Shown here piece after piece: positions 30,844 through 39,248 of a DNA stretch of 53,026 bases. A program made the position numbers and the translations under genes. The DNA comes from Duganella radicis. GTDB lineage: Bacteria > Pseudomonadota > Gammaproteobacteria > Burkholderiales > Burkholderiaceae_D. The notes beneath the pieces were generated by a model. That model did no database searches. It was not told the origin of the DNA and was given only the letters and a program-made list of their open reading frames with translations. The stretch covers positions 1 through 53,026 of the forward strand of contig NZ_WNKY01000043.1 in assembly GCF_009720825.1 (NCBI RefSeq), in the 5' to 3' direction. Positions within the stretch are counted from its first letter, which is position 1; the number at the start of each line of letters is the position of its first letter.

Positions 30844-31734
30844 CTAGGCAGCCGGCACGATCACATGCAGCGCCGATGCCCTTGAACGATAGCACAACGG
30901 CGGGCTCATGAGCGTGACCTCACCATCGGTCGCCACCCGCAATCGCTGATGGCGCGTTTCAATGGTCAACTCCTGCGACGACAGCACATCGAAATCGCGC
31001 GCCTCGCGCAGGCGACCGAACAGCGCGTGCACGGCGTAGCGCAGCAGGCCCAGCCGGGTCGGCTTCTGCGCCACGTACAGACACAGCTTGCCGGTGTCCA
31101 GCCGCTCGCGCGCGCCCAGCGTCAGGCCTTGCAGGTATTCGTTGTTGCCGATGAAGACAAACGGCGTGCGCCGCAGATGCTCCTCGCCATTGATCTTGAG
31201 CCGCACGCTGAGGAAAGGAAAACGCCGCAGCGCGGCAAACAGCGCCCAGCCAAACGCCGGCCATTTGCCGCGCCCGAGATGGCGCTGCTGGGCCTCGCGG
31301 TCGCGCACGATGTCCGGGTAGATGCCGAGGCTGGAGTTATTCAGGAAGATGCGGCCGTTGACCTCGCCAACATCGACGCGCACCGCAACGCCGTGCACGG
31401 TGTTGGCGACCGCCTCGTCCAGCTCCAGCGGAATATTCAAGTCCTTGGCAAAGTGGTTCAGCGTGCCCAGCGGCAGCACGCCCAGCCGCGTTTCGGTGCC
31501 GGCCAGCACCGAGGCCACGGCATTGATGGTGCCATCGCCGCCGCCCGCCACCACCACCGGAGCGCCTTCGGTCACGGCACATTCGGCGCGCGCGATCATC
31601 TCGGCGCCGCTCTTCGCCAGCGTGATGTCGGCCTCCACCCCCTGGGCGCGGAACTTCTCGGACAGCGCGGCAGTCCAGCCGCCACAGTAGCCCAGGCCCG
31701 CGCTCGCATTCACAATGACGACGATATGATTCAT
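30844..31734 (-). CDS. Diacylglycerol/sphingosine kinase-like lipid kinase (YegS/DagK family)
   Basis: The 296-residue protein has the nucleotide-binding signature VVVAGGGDGTINAVAS (GGGDG at 64-68) and GVLPLGTLNHFAKDLNIP, followed by a beta-sandwich with LNNSSLGIYPDIV. These are hallmarks of the diacylglycerol-kinase catalytic family, which phosphorylates lipid hydroxyls. ATG 31734 starts at MNHIVVIVNAS; the frame continues far upstream but only as antisense of the PAP2 gene. Its start is three bases beyond the PAP2 stop, so kinase and phosphatase genes are one unit with opposite activities. Confidence 0.87.
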   Translation of the reverse strand: MNHIVVIVNASAGLGYCGGWTAALSEKFRAQGVEADITLAKSGAEMIARAECAVTEGAPVVVAGGGDGTINAVASVLAGTETRLGVLPLGTLNHFAKDLNIPLELDEAVANTVHGVAVRVDVGEVNGRIFLNNSSLGIYPDIVRDREAQQRHLGRGKWPAFGWALFAALRRFPFLSVRLKINGEEHLRRTPFVFIGNNEYLQGLTLGARERLDTGKLCLYVAQKPTRLGLLRYAVHALFGRLREARDFDVLSSQELTIETRHQRLRVATDGEVTLMSPPLCYRSRASALHVIVPAA

Positions 31735-31739
31735 ACGGT

Positions 31740-32429
31740 TTATATTGTTTTCGCTTCGCGCCGGCGGCGCAGCGTGGAAATCGCGGTGATGCAAACCGCC
31801 AGCCACGCCACGCTTCCGGCCATGGCGGCCAGCACGTCGCTGACATAATGCGCCCCCAGATAGACGCGGCTCAATGCCACCAACAATACCATTGTCAGGC
31901 ACACCGCCACTGTTCCCAAGCGCACACTCCACGCCGGCCGCGCGATCACCAGATAGCTGACCAGCAGGCCGTAGAAGCAAGTCGCCGCCGTGGTGTGGCC
32001 GCTGGGGAAGCTGTAGGTCGCCAGCGTGACCAGCGGCTCCTCGAACACCGGGCGCGTGCGCTGGAACACATGCTTGAGGGCCACGTTCAGCAACATCCCA
32101 CCCGGCACCGCGAAAGCCAGCGCCAGCAGCCAGTAGCGCGCCTGCGCGCGCCACAAATACAGCGCAAAGGCGCCGAACAGCAGCGCCATGCCGGCCACCG
32201 AATGCAGCGCCGAGATCCCGTACATCAAGCTGGTGAGCGGCTCGAACGCATGCGCGTTGAACCAATGCGCCACCTGCACGTCCAACACCGTGATGGCTTC
32301 CTGCCCCATCACCGCCTCGGCCAGTTCATGGAAAACGTAGCCCGACACCAGCAACAACACCATGCCGATAGTCAGATGCAGGCCGAATTCGCCGCCCGGA
32401 GACAGTCTTGCCTCCACGAAACTAAGCAA
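31740..32429 (-). CDS. PAP2-family membrane phosphatase
   Basis: The 229-residue protein has about six membrane helices and all three PAP2 motifs: KHVFQRTRP (119-127), PSGH (142-145) and SRVYLGAHYVSD (187-198). These form the catalytic His/Arg site that removes phosphate from phosphatidic acid, PGP or undecaprenyl pyrophosphate. Its coupling to a diacylglycerol-kinase-like gene suggests a lipid phosphate cycle. Two LexA boxes lie 74-108 bp upstream but sit closer to the divergent gene. Confidence 0.88.
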   Translation of the reverse strand: MLSFVEARLSPGGEFGLHLTIGMVLLLVSGYVFHELAEAVMGQEAITVLDVQVAHWFNAHAFEPLTSLMYGISALHSVAGMALLFGAFALYLWRAQARYWLLALAFAVPGGMLLNVALKHVFQRTRPVFEEPLVTLATYSFPSGHTTAATCFYGLLVSYLVIARPAWSVRLGTVAVCLTMVLLVALSRVYLGAHYVSDVLAAMAGSVAWLAVCITAISTLRRRREAKTI

Positions 32430-32502
32430 TTTGTTAGAAATTTGGTCCTCCAGTGTGGTCCGCCGATGAAGTTAGCGTAAAAACCACGAAACAACGAATT
32501 TA

Positions 32503-32518
32503 CTGTTTATTTGCACAG
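32503..32518. promoter_or_regulatory. LexA (SOS) box 1, CTGT-N8-ACAG
   Basis: CTGTTTATTTGCACAG fits the proteobacterial LexA operator, and the flanking TA bases extend the palindrome. It is the first of two tandem boxes before the 76-residue gene at 32594. Confidence 0.78.
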
Positions 32519-32521
32519 TAC

Positions 32522-32537
32522 CTGTTTATTCATACAG
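32522..32537. promoter_or_regulatory. LexA (SOS) box 2, CTGT-N8-ACAG
   Basis: CTGTTTATTCATACAG is a second perfect CTGT-N8-ACAG site, 19 bp centre to centre from box 1. TATGCT (32542-32547), a candidate -10, starts four bases after it, so LexA bound here would block the promoter. Confidence 0.78.
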
Positions 32538-32593
32538 TAGTTATGCTATTCTGAACTCCTCGAACAACACATCACCAACAAAAAGGAATTCAC

Positions 32594-32824
32594 ATGAGCA
32601 CTTTGAACAGCAGCTATGGTTCCCGCTTCGGTCTGGAATACCTGCCTACCTCTTTCATGGTTCGCATGGGCAAACGCGAAATGATGGTGTGCCGTGACTT
32701 CCGCAAGCGTTTCTACGCAGTGAACCCGATCATGGAGTGCGACACCGGCGTACAGGCAGGTCATCTGGAAGTACTGCTGTTCCGCCGCTGGTTGCTGATC
32801 CTGTCGAAATCGAAGGCTCACTAA
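32594..32824 (+). CDS. Small SOS-controlled protein of unknown function
   Basis: The 76-residue protein has no signal peptide or membrane helix. It is basic, with MVRMGKREMMVCRDFRKRFY in the middle and a hydrophobic LEVLLFRRWLLILSK end. AAGGA precedes the ATG. The only strong context is the pair of LexA boxes, which predicts induction after DNA damage. I do not recognise the family. Small SOS proteins are often cell-division inhibitors (SulA-like), toxins or polymerase helpers, but nothing here identifies which. No partner gene follows; the next gene is convergent. Confidence 0.75.
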   Translation: MSTLNSSYGSRFGLEYLPTSFMVRMGKREMMVCRDFRKRFYAVNPIMECDTGVQAGHLEVLLFRRWLLILSKSKAH

Positions 32825-32896
32825 TGGTTGCCGGTGCCAGTTGCCCATCCCAGTCGCATGACAGGCCGGCCAACGCCGCCGCCTCGCTAGCGCTCC

Positions 32897-33979
32897 TCAC
32901 CTGGGTTTGGCAACTGGCGAGCCGACATCCGGTTCATTCACCGGATGCGCCTCGTGCCACAGCGTCACAAACAACACCATCACCACCGGACCGATAAACA
33001 GTCCGACCAGGCCCAGCGTTTCGACGCCGCCGAGTATGCCGAACAGTACGGCCAGGAATGGCAGCCGCGTGGCATTGCCAATGATGCCTGGTCGTACAAA
33101 GTGATCGGCCACGAACAGCACCACGCCGCCCCAGGCCGCCACGGCAATGGCCGCCGGCACCGCGCCGTTAAAGGCCAGCACACCGGCCGCACTCAGGAAA
33201 GCCAGCGGCGCGCCGAAGGGAATGATGGCCAGGATGCCCGTCGCCGCCGCCCACAGTGCCGGTGACGACAAGCCTGCCAGCGCGTAGCCTACGCCGATCA
33301 GCAAGCCTTCCGCCAGGCCAACCAGCACCAGTCCGTTGACGGTGGCACGAATGGCGGTCGGGATTTTTTGCGCGTAGTGCAGCCAGCGCTCCGCGCTCAG
33401 CCAGTGACTGCCGATGGCGCTGATCTGGCGGTTCAGCACTTCGCCGTCCTTGTAGAAAAAGAACAGGCACAAAAAGGCCAGGCCGAAATCCACCAGCCGG
33501 TGCATGAAGCCGACGCCAGCAACCTTGAGCATGTCGCTGGCCGAATGGAAGCCATTGATCTGGCGCTCGGACATCAGGTGCGCCAGCCCATGCGGCTGGC
33601 TCAGGGTGGCTTGCCACCAGTCGGTGATGGCGTCGCCGATCACCGGCAAATGGTGGATGAAGGCCGGCACCGGTATGCCGTCGGTATTTGCCGTGACCAC
33701 ATAGTTGGCCAGCTCAGGCGCCTGTCGCGCGGCCTGCGTCACGCCCAGCAGCACCGGTACGATGAAGACGGCGGCCATCAACAAGGTCAGCACGGCAGCC
33801 GCCACGATGTGATGGCGGCCGAAGCGCGCCCGCATGCGCAGGTACAGCGGCCAGGTGGCGACGCATAAAATCCCCGCCCAGATCAGCGGCAGGAAGAAGC
33901 GGTGCGTCACGAAGGCGGCCAGTGCTATCAGCGTCAGCGAAAAACCGGCGCTGAGGATGTCGCGCTGGGTTTCGGTCAT
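32897..33979 (-). CDS. AI-2E/PerM family transporter (second copy)
   Basis: The 360-residue protein has two N-terminal and five to six C-terminal hydrophobic segments, with the family's ATGILAIIPFGAPLAFLSAA and VETLGLVGLFIGPVVMVLFV stretches and the soluble central part at about 80-155. It is shorter and divergent in sequence from the paralogue at 15267-16394, so the pair is not a recent duplication. Substrate unknown. It stands alone between the SOS gene and a LysR gene. Confidence 0.85.
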   Translation of the reverse strand: MTETQRDILSAGFSLTLIALAAFVTHRFFLPLIWAGILCVATWPLYLRMRARFGRHHIVAAAVLTLLMAAVFIVPVLLGVTQAARQAPELANYVVTANTDGIPVPAFIHHLPVIGDAITDWWQATLSQPHGLAHLMSERQINGFHSASDMLKVAGVGFMHRLVDFGLAFLCLFFFYKDGEVLNRQISAIGSHWLSAERWLHYAQKIPTAIRATVNGLVLVGLAEGLLIGVGYALAGLSSPALWAAATGILAIIPFGAPLAFLSAAGVLAFNGAVPAAIAVAAWGGVVLFVADHFVRPGIIGNATRLPFLAVLFGILGGVETLGLVGLFIGPVVMVLFVTLWHEAHPVNEPDVGSPVAKPR

Positions 33980-34065
33980 TGCTCTCTCCCGGATGTTCTT
34001 GTTGGCGCTATGGTAAGCGCATTTTGTCGCCCTGCCACCACACCGAAGGCCGATTTCAGGCGGCC

Positions 34066-34965
34066 TTAAGCTTTCTCACACTGGGCGCGCAGGAAGTCGC
34101 GCAATTGCAGCACGGTCGGCGTCACCTGCGAGCGGTGCATGCAGATCATGTGCAGCGCAGTGCGTTCGCCCAGCACATCGGGCAGCAGCACTTGCAAACG
34201 GCCGGCGCGGATGTCGGCGCTCAGGTCGAGGCGTGATTTGTAGGCGATGCCGTGACCGGCCACCGCCCAGCGCCGTACCACGTCGGCATCGTCCACGCTG
34301 CGGTTGCCGTTGACGTGAATAACTTCAGCTTCCGCGTCGGCATCATGGTAAAAACTCCAGCGGTCGTGGATCACGTCGTCCAGCATGAAGCGCAGACAGT
34401 TGTGGCGCGCCAGGTCGTCCAGCGCGTTCAGTTTGCCGTGCTGCTTGATGTAGTCCGGCGACGCCACCAGCACGCGGCGGTTTTCCGGCGCCAACGGGAA
34501 GGCGATCAGGCTGGAGTCCTCTTGCGCGCCGTAGCGGATGGCGATGTCGACCGGCTGCCGGTACATGTCCGACACGCGGTCGCTGATGCCCAGCTGGAAG
34601 CTGACCTTGGGGTACAGCGCCTGGAACGCATCCAGCCAGCCCACCACCATGTTGCGGCCCAGGTCGGACGGCATGGAGATTTTCAGCGTGCCGCCCAGCG
34701 TCTCCTTGCCCTGCATCAGCGCATCATGTCCCTCCTGTAGCAGGCGCAGCGCCTCGCGCGCGTGGCGCAGATAGGTTTCGCCCTCCTCCGTCAGCCGCAG
34801 CGAGCGCGTGGTGCGGGCGAACAGGCGTATCTTCAACTCCCCTTCCAGCCGCTTGACGGCGGCGCTGGCCAGCGCCGGTGAAATCTCCAGCTCGCGGGCG
34901 GCGGCCGACAGACTGCCCCGGTCGGCGGTACGGACGAAGACGGTCAGATCATCCAGTTTCAGCAT
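34066..34965 (-). CDS. LysR-family transcriptional regulator
   Basis: The 299-residue protein has an N-terminal winged helix-turn-helix (1-60: LDDLTVFVRTADRGSLSAAA, RELEISPALASAAVKRLE) and a substrate-binding domain of the CrgA-like group (TLKISMPSDLGRNMV, VDIAIRYGAQEDSSLIA). ATG 34965 lacks a good ribosome site, but the upstream extension does not belong to the family. It is divergent from the oxidoreductase at 35055 with 89 bp between, the usual arrangement for a LysR protein and its target. Confidence 0.88.
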   Translation of the reverse strand: MLKLDDLTVFVRTADRGSLSAAARELEISPALASAAVKRLEGELKIRLFARTTRSLRLTEEGETYLRHAREALRLLQEGHDALMQGKETLGGTLKISMPSDLGRNMVVGWLDAFQALYPKVSFQLGISDRVSDMYRQPVDIAIRYGAQEDSSLIAFPLAPENRRVLVASPDYIKQHGKLNALDDLARHNCLRFMLDDVIHDRWSFYHDADAEAEVIHVNGNRSVDDADVVRRWAVAGHGIAYKSRLDLSADIRAGRLQVLLPDVLGERTALHMICMHRSQVTPTVLQLRDFLRAQCEKA

Positions 34966-35054
34966 TTTTTTGAAAGTGTTTCGGCATAAAGCGGCTTTTT
35001 CATCACCACGAAATAAATGATGATACGCCCATCCCAACTATTTCGGAGCATTTC

Positions 35055-36071
35055 ATGAAAGCCATCGCCTACGGCCAGTCCCTCCCCATCGAACACGCCG
35101 ACTCCCTGATCGACGTCGAACTGCCAACGCCGCAGGCCACCGGCCGCGACCTGCTGGTCGAAGTGCGCGCCATTTCGGTTAATCCGGTCGACACCAAGAT
35201 CCGCCGCAACGTCGCCCCGACCGAAGGCCAGGTCAAGGTGATCGGCTGGGACGCCGCCGGCGTGGTGAAAGCGGTCGGTCCGGACGTGACCCTGTTCAAG
35301 CCGGGCGATGAAGTCTGGTACGCCGGCGACCTGACCCGCGCCGGCACCAACAGCGAGCTGCATCTGGTGGACGAGCGCATCGTCGGCCACAAGCCGCAGA
35401 ACATCGACTTCGCGCAAGCGGCCGCGCTGCCGCTGACCGCCATCACCGCCTGGGAATTATTGTTCGACCGTCTGGAAGTGAGCCGCGACGCCGGCGCCAC
35501 GCAGGGCAAGTCGCTGCTGGTGATCGGCGCGGCGGGCGGCGTCGGTTCCATCCTGGTGCAGCTGGCGCGCCAGCTGACCGGCCTGACCATCATCGGCACC
35601 GCCTCGCGTCCAGAAACCGGCGAGTGGATCAAGCAGCTGGGGGCGCACCACGTGATTGACCACAGCAAGCCGCTGAACGAAGAAATCGCCCGCCTCGGCC
35701 TGCCCTCGGTGACGTACGTCGCCGCCCTGAACCAGACCGACCACCACTGGAACGCCATCAGCGACCTGGTGGCGCCGCAAGGCAAGGTGGCGCTGATCGA
35801 CGATCCGGCCGCGATCGACGTGCGCACGTTGAAACGCAAGAGCGTCTCGCTGCACTGGGAATTCATGTACACCCGCTCGATGTTCCAGACCGACGACATC
35901 CAGAAACAGCACCAGTTGCTGAACGATGTCGCCCGGCTGGTGGAAACCGGCGCGGTGAAGACCACGCTGGCCGAGCGCTACGGCAAGATCAACGCCGCCA
36001 ACCTCAAGCGCGCGCACGCCCTCATCGAGAGCAACACCGCCAAGGGCAAGATCGTGCTCGAAGGTTTCTAA
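35055..36071 (+). CDS. Zinc-type alcohol dehydrogenase-like quinone oxidoreductase (MDR superfamily)
   Basis: The 338-residue protein is of the medium-chain dehydrogenase/reductase superfamily. The GroES-like N-domain has SVNPVDTKIRRN and GWDAAGVVKAVG; the Rossmann domain has VIGAAGGVGSILVQLARQL for NAD(P)H. The catalytic zinc cysteines of alcohol dehydrogenases are absent (ISVNPVDTK replaces the Cys region), as in quinone oxidoreductases. It probably reduces a quinone or enone. Transcription is likely controlled by the divergent LysR protein. GGAG precedes the ATG. Confidence 0.87.
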   Translation: MKAIAYGQSLPIEHADSLIDVELPTPQATGRDLLVEVRAISVNPVDTKIRRNVAPTEGQVKVIGWDAAGVVKAVGPDVTLFKPGDEVWYAGDLTRAGTNSELHLVDERIVGHKPQNIDFAQAAALPLTAITAWELLFDRLEVSRDAGATQGKSLLVIGAAGGVGSILVQLARQLTGLTIIGTASRPETGEWIKQLGAHHVIDHSKPLNEEIARLGLPSVTYVAALNQTDHHWNAISDLVAPQGKVALIDDPAAIDVRTLKRKSVSLHWEFMYTRSMFQTDDIQKQHQLLNDVARLVETGAVKTTLAERYGKINAANLKRAHALIESNTAKGKIVLEGF

Positions 36072-36598
36072 CCAGCCCTCGCCGCCGCCGCGGCTGCGGA
36101 ATCCGCCTCGGCCCGCAGCCGCGCCAGCACCGCGTCGTCATGCCGCGTCAAGGCATCCTGCATGCGGGTGGCCGAGGCGCAGGAGGCATCCAGCACCTCG
36201 ATCAGCGTCGCCTGCCGGCGCTTCAAGCCGGCCGACTCATGGCCCAGCTGCTCGAACATGCGGCCGATATCGATACAGTAATCGCGCAGCTCCAGCATGG
36301 TGCCCTTGGTGAACTCGATATCGGTGCGCATGCTGTGATCGAGATCCAGCATTTCCAGCTTTTCATGCGCCACCGGCGACGCTTCGCGGATGGCCGGCCC
36401 CCAGCGGTCAAACTTGCCGGCGATGCGGCGCATGCTGGCGATTTTCTGGTCCAGCATGCGGCAGTAATGCCAGCACAACCACCACACCGGCATGCGCGCC
36501 ACAAACCGTGGCAAGCCCGCCGTGGCCAGGGTGCGTTCGAGTTTTTGGACAGAGGTGACCAGCCGCCGTGTGCTGGTACCGGTAGGAAATGAGGACAT
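36068..36598 (-). CDS. Hypothetical helical protein
   Basis: The 176-residue, strongly helical, mixed-charge protein has an aromatic MPVWWLCWHYCRML patch near residues 36-49 that could touch the membrane, and an Ala-rich tail. No family recognised. The 3' end overlaps the oxidoreductase by four bases. It lies downstream of alaC on the same strand, but a strong hairpin separates them. Confidence 0.6.
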   Translation of the reverse strand: MSSFPTGTSTRRLVTSVQKLERTLATAGLPRFVARMPVWWLCWHYCRMLDQKIASMRRIAGKFDRWGPAIREASPVAHEKLEMLDLDHSMRTDIEFTKGTMLELRDYCIDIGRMFEQLGHESAGLKRRQATLIEVLDASCASATRMQDALTRHDDAVLARLRAEADSAAAAAARAG

Positions 36599-36639
36599 GA
36601 TAGTAGCTCCGAAGTGGGGTCCAGAGAGCTACGGTAGCC

Positions 36640-36668
36640 GCCGCATCAAACACCCGGTTTGATGCGGC
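36640..36668 (-). terminator. Strong hairpin behind alaC
   Basis: Perfect 12-base arms GCCGCATCAAAC and GTTTGATGCGGC with a five-base loop lie about 19 bases past the alaC stop. No T-run follows, but the stem is long; it probably ends the alaC message or protects its 3' end. Confidence 0.6.
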
Positions 36669-36686
36669 TTAAACTTCGTGCGGATT

Positions 36687-37886
36687 TTAGGCTGAAGTCT
36701 TGCGCAACATGGCCTTGATGCCGCGCAGGCCCTGGCGGATGCGCGCTTCGTTCTCGATCAGCGCGAAGCGCACATACTCATCCCCGTACTCTCCGAAGCC
36801 GATGCCGGGGGAGACGCAAACCTTGGCCTCGGCCAGCAGCAGCTTGGAAAACTCCAGCGAACCGAGGTGGCGGTACGCTTCCGGGATGCGCGCCCAGATG
36901 TACATCGAGGCTTTCGGCTTGTCGACCGGCCAGCCCGCTTCGCACAAGCCTTTGTGCAGCACGTCGCGCCGGCTTTGATACTGCGCGCAGATCTCGCTCA
37001 CGCAGCCCTGGTCGCCTTCCAGCGCGGCGATCGCCGCCACCTGCACCGGCGTGAAGCTGCCGTAATCGTGATAGCTCTTGATGCGCGCCAGCGCCGCCAC
37101 CAGTTCCTTGTTGCCGACCATGAAGCCAACGCGCCAGCCCGCCATATTGTAGCTCTTGGACAGGGTGAAGAATTCCACCGCCACCTCGCGCGCGCCCGGC
37201 ACCTGCATGATGGACGGCGCTTTCCAGCCGTCGAACACGATGTCGGCATAAGCCAGGTCGTGCACCACCAGGATGTTGTGCTGCCTGGCCAGCGCCACCA
37301 CGCGCTCGAAGAATTCCAGCTCCACGCACTGCGCGGTTGGATTCGAGGGGAAGCCGAGGATCATCATCTTCGGTTTCGGATAGCTCTCGCGCACCGCGCG
37401 TTCCAGTTCGTCGAAGAAATCGACGCCGGGCGTCATGCGCACCGAACGGATGTTGGCGCCGGCGATCACCGCGCCCCAGATGTGGATCGGGTAGCTGGGA
37501 TTCGGCACCAGCACGGTGTCGCCCTGGTCCAGCGTGGCCAGCATCAGGTGCGCCAGGCCTTCCTTGGAGCCGATGGTGACGATGGCTTCCGAATCGGGAT
37601 CGAACTCGACCTCGTAGCGCGTCTTGTACCACTTGGAGATGGCGCGGCGCAGGCGCGGGATACCTTTGGAGGCCGAGTAGCCGTGCGTGTCGGGCCGCTG
37701 CACGGTGTCGACCAGTTTGCTCACGATGTGCGGCGGCGTCGCGCCATCCGGATTCCCCATCGACATGTCGATGATATCCTCGCCGCGACGGCGCGCCGCG
37801 AGCTTGAGCTCGGCGGTGACATTGAAAACGTATGGGGGTAAGCGATCGATGCGCGCAAAGCTGCGCGGCGATGAAGTGTCAGTCAT
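36687..37886 (-). CDS. alaC: Glutamate-pyruvate (alanine) aminotransferase AlaC
   Basis: The 399-residue PLP enzyme is collinear with E. coli AlaC (YfdZ): FARIDRLPPYVFNVTAELK start, SMGNPDGATPPHIV, GSKEGLAHLMLATLD, ILGFPSNPTAQCVELEFFE, and the Schiff-base lysine Lys244 in TLSKSYNMAGWRVGF. It makes alanine from pyruvate with glutamate as donor. Two overlapping hairpins lie in the region upstream (37927-37965). In many betaproteobacteria a homoserine dehydrogenase gene follows this enzyme; here it stands alone. Confidence 0.93.
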   Translation of the reverse strand: MTDTSSPRSFARIDRLPPYVFNVTAELKLAARRRGEDIIDMSMGNPDGATPPHIVSKLVDTVQRPDTHGYSASKGIPRLRRAISKWYKTRYEVEFDPDSEAIVTIGSKEGLAHLMLATLDQGDTVLVPNPSYPIHIWGAVIAGANIRSVRMTPGVDFFDELERAVRESYPKPKMMILGFPSNPTAQCVELEFFERVVALARQHNILVVHDLAYADIVFDGWKAPSIMQVPGAREVAVEFFTLSKSYNMAGWRVGFMVGNKELVAALARIKSYHDYGSFTPVQVAAIAALEGDQGCVSEICAQYQSRRDVLHKGLCEAGWPVDKPKASMYIWARIPEAYRHLGSLEFSKLLLAEAKVCVSPGIGFGEYGDEYVRFALIENEARIRQGLRGIKAMLRKTSA

Positions 37887-37926
37887 GAATTGTCCACGTA
37901 AGCGCCCGGAACCGTCCGAGCGACGT

Positions 37927-37965
37927 CGATGCAGGTTGCATCGGGATCGATACTAGACGATCCCG
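37927..37965 (-). promoter_or_regulatory. Two adjoining hairpins upstream of alaC
   Basis: CGATGCA-ggt-TGCATCG (37927-37943) and CGGGATCG-N8-CGATCCCG (37942-37965) are both perfect. They share two bases, so full pairing of one trims the other. They lie about 40-80 bases before the alaC ATG. They could be operators or an attenuator-like leader. Confidence 0.45.
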
Positions 37966-38028
37966 TTCATGTCTGTCCAGTGTTTTAAACGGCGGCGGGT
38001 GCCACGATCTGCTTGCAAAAGCAACAAG

Positions 38029-38337
38029 CTACTTGTATGGCGGAACCTGGATGATGATGGGCGCAGGCGGTGGTTGTGGCGGCGCTTTCGGCACGGCGTT
38101 GTTCAGCACAAAAGTCATGACGGTGATGGCGGCGATGCCGGAGCCGACAAACATGCCCACCATCCATTTGATCATGGTGGCAGTCAGGCGTTCCAGATCC
38201 TCCTTGGTGACCATGGTGGTTTCAATATGATCGAGCCGCGTTTCTATCTTCGACAGGCGTTCAAGGACGTTGACAAACATTTCGTCATGCTTGTCGAGGC
38301 GGACTTCAATCTTATCAAGGCGGGCATCGATATCCAT
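38029..38337 (-). CDS. Coiled-coil, single-TM small protein
   Basis: The 102-residue protein begins with heptad repeats (DARLDKIEVRLDKHDEM, LSKIETRLDHIETTM), then one membrane helix (IKWMVGMFVGSGIAAITVMTF) and a Pro-rich tail (PPQPPPAPIIIQVPP). Architecture and the helix region resemble the protein at 48056-48469. ATG 38337 is chosen because the coiled coil starts there; a TTG at 38376 would add 13 residues. Function unknown; similar short proteins often occur near mobile or toxin genes, but none are here. Confidence 0.62.
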   Translation of the reverse strand: MDIDARLDKIEVRLDKHDEMFVNVLERLSKIETRLDHIETTMVTKEDLERLTATMIKWMVGMFVGSGIAAITVMTFVLNNAVPKAPPQPPPAPIIIQVPPYK

Positions 38338-38392
38338 AATGGCTTCATCGTGGCCCCGCGCTCGCGGCTCAGGCAAGCTGAGCCGGTTTGAT

Positions 38393-39247
38393 CTAGCGCA
38401 AGGAAGTCAGCGCCGAGGCCAGCACGATGGAGCCGATGGCCAGCCATTGCGTCAGCGTCAGATGCTCGCCCAGCACCACCATGCCGGCCAGCGCGCTCAG
38501 CGCCGGCGCCGCGCTGCTGAACATGCTGAAGGTGCGCGACGACAGCGTGCGCATCGACAGCATCTCCAGCGTGTACGGCAGCGCGCTGGACATCACCGCA
38601 ATCGCCGCGCCGACCAGCAGGAACGATGGCGTCAGCAACACCTCGCCCGCGTGCCACACGCCGATCGGCAAGATGAACACCGACGCCGCCAGCATGCCCC
38701 ACGCCACCGACTGCCCACCCGACATGGCCGACACCCGCTTGCCGTACACGATGTACAAGGCCCAGCACACCGCCGCCCCTGCCGCATAGGCCACACCCAG
38801 CGGATCGAGCTGGTCGACATGGCCATGGATCGGCAGCAGGAAGTACAAGCCTGCCACCGCCAGGCACACCGCCACAACATCGCGCGGCCGATGCGAGGCC
38901 AGCACCGCCACCGTCAGCGGCCCCGCCACTTCAATCGCCACCGCCACGCCCATCGGGATGCGGCTGAAAGCGCGGTAGATCAGCAAATTCATCAAGCCGA
39001 TCACCGAGCCGTAAATGGCGACGTTGGCAGTCTGCTTCCACGTCAGCGGCGTACGCCACGGACGAAACATCAGCAGCATCACCAGCGCCGAGATGCCGAC
39101 GCGATACGCCGTCACGCCCTCCACGCCCACCTTGGGGAACAGGTGTTTGGCGATCGCCGCGCCCACGTTCAGCGAAAGCTGGCTGCACAACAGGGCCAGC
39201 CCGGCCAGCCATGGGTTGCCGGGAGCGTGATCTTTTTCCTGGCCCAT
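38393..39247 (-). CDS. EamA-family exporter (RhtA-like)
   Basis: The 284-residue protein has ten membrane helices in two EamA repeats. Signatures match RhtA, the threonine/homoserine exporter: LNVGAAIAKHLFPKVG near the start, FSRIPMGVAVAIEVAGPL at about 95-112, and SSALPYTLEMLSMRTLSSRTF in the second repeat. It likely exports amino acids or related metabolites. Its stop is about 55 bases from the small coiled-coil gene, and it begins two bases after the DUF748 gene ends, so it is probably translated from the same long message. Confidence 0.85.
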   Translation of the reverse strand: MGQEKDHAPGNPWLAGLALLCSQLSLNVGAAIAKHLFPKVGVEGVTAYRVGISALVMLLMFRPWRTPLTWKQTANVAIYGSVIGLMNLLIYRAFSRIPMGVAVAIEVAGPLTVAVLASHRPRDVVAVCLAVAGLYFLLPIHGHVDQLDPLGVAYAAGAAVCWALYIVYGKRVSAMSGGQSVAWGMLAASVFILPIGVWHAGEVLLTPSFLLVGAAIAVMSSALPYTLEMLSMRTLSSRTFSMFSSAAPALSALAGMVVLGEHLTLTQWLAIGSIVLASALTSLR

Positions 39248-39248
39248 T

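Noticed and set aside
32430..32537. LexA boxes as regulators of the PAP2 gene
   Set aside because: They abut the -10 of the forward gene and are 74 or more bases from the PAP2 start, with no clear reverse -10 beside them; a dual effect cannot be excluded but is not the simplest reading.
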